NCBI GenBank assembly: GCA_009787075.1
Contig: WRGS01000148.1
Location: forward strand, 1 to 7,079
Source of the DNA: Paludibacter sp.
Lineage (GTDB): Bacteria; Bacteroidota; Bacteroidia; Bacteroidales; Paludibacteraceae
DNA length: 7,079 bases
Direction of reading: 5' to 3'
Shown here: in pieces, positions 1-5,364 of the stretch
Layout: each line of letters starts with the position of its first letter
Numbering within the stretch: position 1 is the first letter of the stretch
Position numbers and translations under genes: made by a program
Notes under the pieces: generated by a model
The model's input: only the letters and a program-made list of their open reading frames with translations
Database searches by the model: none
What the model was told of the DNA's origin: nothing

Positions 1-164
1 ACTCTCTCTCTCTTTTACCCACAATTCCGGGCTTACTCGCAACGGGTTTTGTCGCCGAAAGTATCGGTCTGACAAATTCGTTTATCATTGCAGGCATCGC
101 AATTTTTATAATCGGAATTATCGTTATGCAAATTCCTTCAATAAGAGAATTGGGAAAAAAATGA
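1..164 (+). CDS. C-terminal fragment of a membrane transporter, probably MFS family
   Basis: The gene enters from the left edge. The readable frame begins at base 3 and gives 53 residues before a TGA stop at 162-164. The fragment has a Pro/Gly-containing stretch (LLPTIPGLLATGF), a short loop (VAESIGLTNS), then a strongly hydrophobic segment rich in Ile, Ala and Gly, ending in a short basic tail (REL-GKK). This matches the last two transmembrane helices and cytoplasmic tail of a 12-helix major facilitator transporter, so the protein would sit in the inner membrane. The substrate cannot be told. Other polytopic permeases would look similar over so short a stretch. A tetR gene follows about 200 bases downstream on the same strand, so local control of transport is possible, but this is inference. 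Confidence 0.6.
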   Translation, partial: SLSLLPTIPGLLATGFVAESIGLTNSFIIAGIAIFIIGIIVMQIPSIRELGKK

Positions 165-165
165 T

Positions 166-230
166 AAAAAACGCATATTAAATTTGATAAAAAAACAATA
201 TTTTTGCGTTTTTCGCAACTTTATTTTTTT
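166..230 (+). terminator. Terminator-like region with two competing hairpins after the transporter gene
   Basis: Directly after the stop, AAAAACGCA (167-175) is the exact reverse complement of TGCGTTTTT (205-213). The stem can be extended inside by TATT (176-179) with AATA (197-200), across a four-T bulge. The same downstream segment also forms a tighter hairpin, TTGCG (204-208) with CGCAA (214-218) around a T5 loop, followed by CTTTATTTTTTT (219-230). The second hairpin plus T-run fits an intrinsic terminator for the transporter gene. Pairings were read by eye and no energies were calculated. Confidence 0.55.
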
Positions 231-277
231 GCTCTGATAATTTTTTTACATTCAAGGAAGTAACAAAATAGAGCAAA
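228..277. repeat. Eight-base inverted repeat upstream of tetR
   Basis: TTTGCTCT at 228-235 is the exact reverse complement of AGAGCAAA at 270-277, with 34 bases between. The left arm overlaps the T-run of the preceding terminator. It contains more G/C than its surroundings, which makes it a little less likely to be chance than most AT repeats here. Its role is unknown: a hairpin in read-through RNA or a pair of protein-binding half-sites are both possible. Confidence 0.35.
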
Positions 278-314
278 GATTTTTACTTTTTATTAAAAAA
301 ATCGTAATCGGTAA

Positions 315-343
315 TTTATGAACCGTAATTTTTTCTACTTTTG
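315..343 (+). promoter_or_regulatory. Probable promoter of the TetR-family gene
   Basis: TACTTTTG at 336-343 matches the Bacteroidota -7 consensus TAnnTTTG exactly. The -33 element is poor: only TTTA at 315-318 lies near the expected position, with a 17-base spacer. Transcription would start around 350, leaving a leader of only about ten bases before the ATG at 361. The -7 box overlaps a palindrome (339-350). Confidence 0.5.
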
Positions 344-353
344 TACAAAAAGT
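337..353. promoter_or_regulatory. Candidate TetR-type operator (palindrome over the -7 box)
   Basis: TTTTGTACAAAA at 339-350 is a perfect 12-base palindrome. A slightly offset reading gives ACTTTT (337-342) and AAAAGT (348-353) around GTACA, a 17-base near-palindrome. TetR-family repressors commonly bind such sites over their own promoters, and this one covers the 3' part of the -7 box just 11 bases before the tetR start codon. Autoregulation is inferred from position only. Confidence 0.4.
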
Positions 354-360
354 TTTTTTG

Positions 361-945
361 ATGAACAAAAATAATTCACGCACCGCACTTACTTTGATTG
401 AAGTTGCACGAAAATTATTTGCCAAAAAAGGCAAAAAAAACGTAACTATGAACGATATTGCCGAAGAATCGGGCAAAAGCCGCCGCACACTGTATATGTA
501 TTTCAAAGATAAAGACGAAATTTATAAAGCGGTTATTAATAATGAATTAACTCGTATTATCAAATGTCTTCGCGAAATTTCAGTTCTCAATCTTCCGCCC
601 GATATAAAACTTATGCGCCACATAATTTCTCATTTGGACGCAGTAAAAGATGCTGTGAGCCGAAATGGTTCGTTGCGTGCTGATTTTTTTATGGATATTT
701 ATGAAGTTGAACGCTCGCGCCGCGCAGTTGATAAGGAAGAACACGAAATGATTCGCAAAATTTTGCAGGAAGGCGTTGAGCGTAAGGTGTTTAAACGGCT
801 CGACCCCAATCTTTCGGCAACTATTATACTTTACACAATAAAAGGGCTTGAAGTGCCGTATATTCGTCAAAATATTAATGACGAGTTTCAGCGCAACAAA
901 ATCGGAATTATTGATTTTGTGCTTACCGGGATAAAACGGCAATAG
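361..945 (+). CDS. TetR/AcrR-family transcriptional regulator
   Basis: This 194-residue protein has the usual length of a TetR-family repressor. Residues about 8-55 form the N-terminal DNA-binding domain. The helix-turn-helix is plain at residues 29-54: T-M-N-D-I-A-E-E-S-G-K-S then R-T-L-Y-M-Y-F-K-D-K-D-E-I, matching the family pattern in which the Y-x-Y/H-F-x-x-K-x-x-L/I segment closes the domain. Residues about 60-194 are the all-helical ligand-binding and dimerisation half, whose ligand cannot be predicted. The ATG at 361 is preferred over the TTG immediately before it. An in-frame TGA at 319-321 rules out a much longer protein. No Shine-Dalgarno is visible and the leader is very short. 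The 3' end overlaps the convergent lipoprotein gene by 23 bases. Likely targets are its own promoter and perhaps the upstream transporter gene; this is inference. Confidence 0.93.
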   Translation: MNKNNSRTALTLIEVARKLFAKKGKKNVTMNDIAEESGKSRRTLYMYFKDKDEIYKAVINNELTRIIKCLREISVLNLPPDIKLMRHIISHLDAVKDAVSRNGSLRADFFMDIYEVERSRRAVDKEEHEMIRKILQEGVERKVFKRLDPNLSATIILYTIKGLEVPYIRQNINDEFQRNKIGIIDFVLTGIKRQ

Positions 946-1735
946 ATTTTTTAACCGCTTTTTCTTTCTGCAATTTCAGTTTTTCAATTTCTTTTTTCAA
1001 TTTCCAAAATTGATAAGTGATTGAAATCGAACGTTTTTCAATTTCAGTAAGTTGGTGTTTCCCTGTTTTTCCAAATAGTACAATCAAATTTTTATCTGAA
1101 AATTGATTTATAAAAGCCGCAAATTTTTCAACCTGTTCGTTTTTTAAAGTTAATGTTTCTAATGTGCTGCCGTCTAATTCAAATCTGTGCCGCACTGGGC
1201 TGTTTGCAGGAATTGTGTCTGTTGATGCATAAAGGTTGCCAAACGAAACAGTTAAAAAAATTGCATTTTTATCGGGCAAAATGCCGTAAAAATTTTCAAC
1301 CAAATAAAAATCAGCGTTTTCATCAACGTAAGTTTCCAAAAAACAGCCAATAATAGCATCGTTGTGCGCCTGTTTTTTATAAACATAACTTCCTATTGCC
1401 TGAAATTTTTTGTTTTTTTCAAAACGAAAAAAAGTGTGCAGCGAATCAAGTTTTTGCTTACATTGAGCGAGCGCGCTGTCGCAAAAAGCAATTATTCGTC
1501 TGTTTTGCCGCACGGAAATCGTATCTTCCAAAATCAACGCTTTACGGCGCAAATCAACCATTTGCGCAAATTTGATGTGAAAACTATCGATGGCAATCAT
1601 TGCTGCGTTATATTTTTCTGTGTTTATAAGTTGTTCTATTTCAGCAAGTTGTGCTGTTGCTTCGCGCCCGTTTTTATTATTGGCGCAGGCGAAAAGTAAA
1701 AAAATTGCCGTTATATATAAAATGTATTTTTTCAT
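923..1735 (-). CDS. Predicted lipoprotein of unknown function with coiled-coil segments
   Basis: I do not recognise the 270-residue product. It starts MKKYILYITAIFLLFAC, a short basic n-region, a hydrophobic stretch and a lipobox (L-F-A-C) with the lipidated cysteine at residue 17, so it should be a signal peptidase II lipoprotein. Residues just after the Cys (A-N-N-K-N) lack the acidic cluster linked to surface export in Bacteroidota, so a periplasm-facing anchor is more likely. Residues about 23-105 are charged and helical, probably coiled coil. Residues about 106-225 look globular, with alternating hydrophobic stretches (for example AIFLTVSF and NLIVLFG). Residues 228-265 are again a Lys/Glu-rich helix. 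The start ATG sits 16 bases from a good -7 box on the minus strand. It is transcribed divergently from the export operon and convergently with tetR. It may be a lineage-conserved protein, but no function is suggested by sequence or context. Confidence 0.82.
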   Translation of the reverse strand: MKKYILYITAIFLLFACANNKNGREATAQLAEIEQLINTEKYNAAMIAIDSFHIKFAQMVDLRRKALILEDTISVRQNRRIIAFCDSALAQCKQKLDSLHTFFRFEKNKKFQAIGSYVYKKQAHNDAIIGCFLETYVDENADFYLVENFYGILPDKNAIFLTVSFGNLYASTDTIPANSPVRHRFELDGSTLETLTLKNEQVEKFAAFINQFSDKNLIVLFGKTGKHQLTEIEKRSISITYQFWKLKKEIEKLKLQKEKAVKKSIAVLSR

Positions 1736-1751
1736 ACCGAAATTTTTTTTG

Positions 1752-1759
1752 CAAAAATA
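1752..1759 (-). promoter_or_regulatory. Probable -7 box of the lipoprotein gene
   Basis: On the minus strand this reads TATTTTTG, an exact match to TAnnTTTG. It ends 16 bases before the lipoprotein ATG (1733-1735), giving a very short leader, like the tetR promoter. No good -33 TTTG is visible at the expected distance (about 1777-1785), so the assignment rests on the -7 box and its position. Confidence 0.4.
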
Positions 1760-1848
1760 CTGAAAATTAATTTTTTATTCATCTTAATAAATTTTTTTAC
1801 TGTTTTTACATTAAAAAGTTGCATTAATATTATTGAAACTGCTTTACT

Positions 1849-1925
1849 ATCTATTTTTCCAAATAAATTTGTAAATAAAAAAAAAAGCATTACCTTTGCA
1901 CTTCAAAAAAATCTAAAAAATAGAT
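1849..1925. repeat. Ten-base inverted repeats flanking the export operon promoter
   Basis: ATCTATTTTT at 1849-1858 is the exact reverse complement of AAAAATAGAT at 1916-1925. The two arms enclose the whole -33/-7 promoter. The right arm also takes part in a local hairpin (1910-1915 with 1921-1926, A5 loop). Capsule promoters in Bacteroides are often invertible between inverted repeats, but those are longer and the present arms are almost all A/T, so chance is a real alternative. Confidence 0.35.
1868..1898 (+). promoter_or_regulatory. Promoter of the polysaccharide export operon
   Basis: TTTG at 1868-1871, a 19-base spacer and TACCTTTG at 1891-1898 form a canonical Bacteroidota housekeeping promoter (TTTG, 19-21 bases, TAnnTTTG). 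It is the best promoter in the window. Transcription should begin near 1905, about 115 bases before the first gene. The spacer contains a run of ten A (1877-1886). Confidence 0.8.
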
Positions 1926-2019
1926 TAAGTGTTTTATTTGGATAAGCGACTTTCTTGTGTTTTTTTAACAAATTGATAATCAATAAATTTAGGTTCTAAT
2001 CAAAAAAAATGTTTAATTA
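1905..2019 (+). promoter_or_regulatory. Untranslated leader of the export operon
   Basis: This is about 115 bases of predicted leader RNA, long compared with the very short leaders of the two neighbouring genes. It contains a six-pair hairpin with A5 loop at its start (1910-1926), the small inverted repeat ATTGA / TCAAT (1972-1984) and a T-run (1960-1966). Just before the first gene, a three-codon reading frame (ATG 2009, stop TAA 2018-2020) shares its last A with the gene's start codon. UpxY-type factors act in the leaders of capsule operons in Bacteroides, so such a role is possible here. No known riboswitch was recognised. Confidence 0.4.
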
Positions 2020-2847
2020 ATGATGATAAGATATAACATTAAGTTTCTTTTAGCGGCATTGATTGTAACGCTTTCATTAACAACCTCTTGTACAGTTTAT
2101 AAAAAATTGCCGTATATGCAACAGGCAGAAAATGCAGAATTGCTGCAAACTACTTCGCATCAGCCAAAAGTTATGCCTAACGATGTTTTAAGCATCACGG
2201 TTAATTCCAATATTGAAGGTGCGGCTGCGAGTTTTAATATGCCGCTTGTGCCGTCTGGCATATCTAATGTAATGCAGACATCAGCAATTGTCGGTGCCGG
2301 CGGAAGTTTGCAAAATTATCTTGTTGACCAAAATGGAAATATTAATTTTCCTGTTTTGGGAATTTTAAAAGTTGCGGGAATGACCTTGCAGGAAGTACAG
2401 AATTATATAAGTTCGCTTATTTTTCCTCAATATATTTCCGAATCTCCTATTGTAAATGTGCGGTTGCTGAATTTTCAGGTAGCCGTACTTGGCGAGGTAA
2501 ATAGTCCGGGAACTTACAGTTCGTCAACAGGGCAAATGACAGTTCTTGACGCGCTTGCTGCAGCTGGCGATATGACAATTTATGGCAAACGCGATAATAT
2601 TTTACTTGTACGTACAGATGAAAATGGTAAAACAAAATTTTTCCGTTTTGATATTCAGGACAAAAATTTTATCAATAATCATGAACTTTTCTTTTTGCAG
2701 CAAAACGACAAACTTTATGTAGAAACCAACAAGGCAAAAGGTAATAATTCTGCTTTTGGAACCATGCAATCGATGACTTTATCGATAATAGGAACTTCTA
2801 TTTCTGTAATTTCGCTGGTTCTTACATTGATAAGATTTGCTAAATAA
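2020..2847 (+). CDS. Polysaccharide export outer-membrane lipoprotein, Wza/OMA family
   Basis: The 275-residue protein resembles Wza, the outer-membrane exit channel for capsule or exopolysaccharide. A signal peptide runs over residues 1-23 and ends in S-L-T-T-S-C, with Cys24 as the lipid anchor. The polysaccharide export domain covers about 48-148, with the typical opening P-N-D-V-L-S-I-T-V (53-61) and the later D-Q-N-G-N-I-N-F-P-V-L-G (103-114). An SLBB domain follows from about 152, with V-L-G-E-V-N-S-P-G-T-Y (156-166) and the helix T-V-L-D-A-L-A-A-A-G-D (174-184). Unusually for E. coli Wza, but as often seen in Bacteroidota, it ends in a single hydrophobic helix (252-272). It is shorter than E. 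coli Wza (about 380 residues), with a single recognisable SLBB domain. Two adjacent ATGs (2020, 2023) could serve as start. It is the first gene of the operon and its kinase partner follows after 28 bases. Confidence 0.93.
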   Translation: MMIRYNIKFLLAALIVTLSLTTSCTVYKKLPYMQQAENAELLQTTSHQPKVMPNDVLSITVNSNIEGAAASFNMPLVPSGISNVMQTSAIVGAGGSLQNYLVDQNGNINFPVLGILKVAGMTLQEVQNYISSLIFPQYISESPIVNVRLLNFQVAVLGEVNSPGTYSSSTGQMTVLDALAAAGDMTIYGKRDNILLVRTDENGKTKFFRFDIQDKNFINNHELFFLQQNDKLYVETNKAKGNNSAFGTMQSMTLSIIGTSISVISLVLTLIRFAK

Positions 2848-2875
2848 TGAACAAATATTAAAAAAACAGATTTTT

Positions 2876-5215
2876 ATGGAACAGGAAAATATTTATACGA
2901 CAAATAACGTGGAAAACGAAGAAACACTTTCTTTTTCTGAATTTATTAAAGATTATGTAAAACAGTGGAAATGGTTTGTTATCAGCCTTGTAGTGTGTCT
3001 GATTGTTGCTGGTTGTTATTTGTTGATTGCTCAAAGGCAATACAGTACGCGCCTGTCGATTCTTATTGATGTCGACCGCCGTTCTTCAGCTTCAGCTTCA
3101 GCCGCACAGTCAATGATGAATATGAGCGGAGTTTTCAATATGTCGACCAACAATTTGGACAATGAAATGATAATACTTCACTCGCCTGATTTGATGCGTA
3201 TTGTGGTTGATACTTTGCATTTGGAAAGTTCGTATTATATTGTGCAACGAATGCGTAAAACCGAACTTTACAACAATACGCCAATTTTGGCGCAAATAAT
3301 AAACACCGACAGCGCGGCAATAATTTCTTCGGCTAATTTTTATGTTAAAAAAAATAAAAATAATTTTAAAGTAAAAGGAAGTTATTATTTCAAAAAAGAT
3401 GAAATTGATTTTGAAAAAGAAATAAATAATATTTCAGAAAAAATTCCACTTTCACGTGGGGCATATATTGAATTGCAAATGACAGGTAAGCCGATGGAAG
3501 AAGGTGAAAAATATTTTGTAAATATTAGAAGCGCTCTGGCTACTGCCTATGGTTTGTGCGGCAATTTGGGAGTTGAACAGTCAACAAAAATGTCGTCAAT
3601 TCTCAATGTTTCTCTTAAAGGCAATAATACGGGCAAAAATGCTGTTATTTTAAGGGAATTGATAAATCAGTATAACCTGATGAATGTCAATATTAAAAAT
3701 GAAATTGCTTACAGTACAGCAGTTTTTATTAATGACCGTTTAAATCAAATTTCAAACGAACTTGGCGATGCCGAAAGCAATATTGTTGCTTATAAGCAGC
3801 AAAACAAAATTACCAATCTGCAAACAGAAGCGCAACTTTTTGTTCAGCAGAGCGGACAAAACGAACAGAAACTGTTGGATGTTGAAACGCAACTGAACAT
3901 TATTTCGTATATTCAACAGTTTATAAACGACCCTGCAAATCAAAAAGCGGTTATTCCGAACATTGGAGTTACAGATATTGGACTTTCGCAAATGATTAAC
4001 AATTACAACACTGCGTTGCTGCAAAATGAAGTGCAGATGAAAGGAATGACACAGGAGAATCCGCGTTATCAACAACTTGCGCAAAGCAGCGAAAATGCCC
4101 GCAGCAGCATTGTAAATTCATTGAATACAATGAAACAAACTTACAATGTTACTAAAAACGACCTTATGCGGCAGTTGGCGCAAAATAGAGCGCGGATTCA
4201 GTCTGTTCCCCAGCAGGAAATGGGCTTGCTTGGCAAAGACCGTGAGCAACAAATCAAACAAAATCTGTTTTTATTTTTAATGCAAAAACGTGAAGAAACC
4301 AATCTTACAATCGCTTCAACGCCAAATAAAGCGCGTATTGTAATTTCTCCGCTTGAAAATACTGCGCCTGTTGCGCCAAGAAAAAATATGATTTTGCTTG
4401 CAGCACTGATTATTGGATTGCTCATTCCATTTGCAATTATTTATATAACTAAATTATTTAAAACGCAAATCAGTAGCCGACATGACCTCGAAAAACTTTC
4501 GCAGGTGTCAATTGTTGGACAAATTGCAAAAAATACTACTGATAATCTGCTTGTTGTTGAAAAAAATCAGGCGACAGGCATAGGCGAAATGTTTCGCTCG
4601 TTGCGCAATAATATTAATTTTATATTTAATAATAAAACAAATAAAGTTATTATAACAACATCAACAACCAAACACGAGGGAAAAACATTTGTAAGCGCTA
4701 ATTTGGCAGTAAGTTATGCTTTTTCTGGAAAGAAAACTCTGCTTATCGGCGCTGATATTCGTAATCCTAAACTTAAAAAATATTTTACATTTACAAAAAG
4801 AGATGGACTTTGCAATTATCTGGCGCAGGAAGACGATTGGCACAACTATTTGAATAAATTGGATATTGCTGAAGACTTGCACATTATTCATGCGGGCAGT
4901 ATTCCGCCAAATCCTAACGAATTGCTGATGAGTCCGATGTTCGGAAAACTTATTGAAGAAGCAAAAAGTGAATACGACTTTATTATTATTGACTGTGCGC
5001 CTGTAGGATTGGTTTCTGATGGTTATTTAGTTGCGGAATTTGCCGATTTAACTTTGTACATTGTGCGTGAAGGCGTTACTCCAAAGGATTCGGTTTATTT
5101 TATAAATCAGCAAAAAGCCGAAAATAAATTAAAAAATATGTATCTCGTACTCAACAGTTCTTCTTTGGACGGCACTTACAAGTACGGTTACGGAAAAGAA
5201 TACGGTTATAATTAA
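2876..5215 (+). CDS. Wzc-like chain-length determinant and tyrosine autokinase (BY-kinase)
   Basis: This inner-membrane protein (779 residues from the ATG) should control polymer length and export with the Wza-like lipoprotein. It has a Wzz-type N-terminal region with membrane helix at about 33-52, a long periplasmic part with coiled coil (about 280-450), a proline-rich segment (492-501) and a second helix (504-524). The cytoplasmic kinase domain covers about 560-779. It shows the oligomerisation motif E571-x-x-R574-x-x-R577, a Walker A ending H-E-G-K603-T604, a Walker A' L-L-I-G-A-D-I-R (622-629) and Walker B I-I-I-D706-C-A-P. The tail has five tyrosines (768, 770, 772, 776, 778), the expected autophosphorylation cluster. 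The first Walker A' aspartate is Gly and the usual P-G of Walker A is K-H. A TTG at 2837 would add 13 residues and overlap the upstream gene; the ATG is preferred. No partner phosphatase gene is present in the window. Confidence 0.94.
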   Translation: MEQENIYTTNNVENEETLSFSEFIKDYVKQWKWFVISLVVCLIVAGCYLLIAQRQYSTRLSILIDVDRRSSASASAAQSMMNMSGVFNMSTNNLDNEMIILHSPDLMRIVVDTLHLESSYYIVQRMRKTELYNNTPILAQIINTDSAAIISSANFYVKKNKNNFKVKGSYYFKKDEIDFEKEINNISEKIPLSRGAYIELQMTGKPMEEGEKYFVNIRSALATAYGLCGNLGVEQSTKMSSILNVSLKGNNTGKNAVILRELINQYNLMNVNIKNEIAYSTAVFINDRLNQISNELGDAESNIVAYKQQNKITNLQTEAQLFVQQSGQNEQKLLDVETQLNIISYIQQFINDPANQKAVIPNIGVTDIGLSQMINNYNTALLQNEVQMKGMTQENPRYQQLAQSSENARSSIVNSLNTMKQTYNVTKNDLMRQLAQNRARIQSVPQQEMGLLGKDREQQIKQNLFLFLMQKREETNLTIASTPNKARIVISPLENTAPVAPRKNMILLAALIIGLLIPFAIIYITKLFKTQISSRHDLEKLSQVSIVGQIAKNTTDNLLVVEKNQATGIGEMFRSLRNNINFIFNNKTNKVIITTSTTKHEGKTFVSANLAVSYAFSGKKTLLIGADIRNPKLKKYFTFTKRDGLCNYLAQEDDWHNYLNKLDIAEDLHIIHAGSIPPNPNELLMSPMFGKLIEEAKSEYDFIIIDCAPVGLVSDGYLVAEFADLTLYIVREGVTPKDSVYFINQQKAENKLKNMYLVLNSSSLDGTYKYGYGKEYGYN
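3085..3102 (+). repeat. Three tandem copies of TTCAGC inside the kinase gene
   Basis: TTCAGC occurs three times in direct succession. It encodes alternating Ser-Ala in the periplasmic loop shortly after the first membrane helix. The unit is six bases, so gain or loss of a copy would keep the frame and change the protein by two residues. Confidence 0.6.
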
Positions 5216-5244
5216 GATTTAGATTTTTGAATTTGAAATCTTAA
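5212..5244 (+). other. Nine-base inverted repeat over the kinase stop codon
   Basis: TTAAGATTT (5212-5220) and AAATCTTAA (5236-5244) are exact reverse complements around a 15-base loop. The left arm includes the TAA stop of the kinase gene. It is followed by A-rich rather than T-rich sequence, so it is not a standard terminator on the plus strand. It may protect the upstream RNA end or form part of a regulatory spacer structure. Confidence 0.45.
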
Positions 5245-5256
5245 AATAAAAAAAAC

Positions 5257-5307
5257 AATACTTCCTGCATTTCGCTTGTGTAAAGGAAAAATGGAAGTAT
5301 TTTTATT
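5257..5307 (+). terminator. Terminator- or attenuator-like hairpin between kinase and upxY-like gene
   Basis: AATACTTCC (5257-5265) pairs exactly with GGAAGTATT (5293-5301). After a three-base bulge, four more pairs are possible inside (5269-5272 with 5289-5292). A T-run with one interruption follows (5300-5307, TTTTTATT). This has the form of an intrinsic terminator. It lies in mid-operon with no promoter recognised downstream, so partial termination or regulated read-through is the natural reading; that is inference. The stem is moderately strong, with three G-C pairs. Confidence 0.5.
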
Positions 5308-5337
5308 GAAAAATTTTTTACTGCAAAAGAATAAAAT

Positions 5338-5349
5338 CTTCTGCGGAAG
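5338..5349 (+). other. Small UNCG-type hairpin just before the upxY-like start
   Basis: CTTC (5338-5341) and GAAG (5346-5349) close a TGCG loop, which as RNA is a C(UGCG)G tetraloop of the stable UNCG class. It ends 15 bases before the ATG at 5365. AAGC (5347-5350) can instead pair with GCTT (5354-5357), so the two pairings exclude each other. Either could affect ribosome access. Confidence 0.3.
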
Positions 5350-5364
5350 CAACGCTTTGTCATT

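Noticed and set aside
358..360. TTG as the start of the tetR gene
   Set aside because: An ATG follows immediately at 361 and is the more likely start. The difference is one residue.
937..967. Possible terminator between the convergent genes
   Set aside because: Only CGG/CCG (three pairs) can form before the CTTTTTCTTT run. That is too weak to call.
1364..1699. Open frame of 111 codons on the plus strand
   Set aside because: It is antisense to the lipoprotein gene, which has a convincing signal peptide and promoter box. The translation looks like a shadow.
2837..2875. TTG at 2837 as the start of the kinase gene
   Set aside because: It would overlap the upstream gene and add 13 residues with no family feature. 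The ATG at 2876 gives a normal cytoplasmic N-terminus before the first membrane helix.
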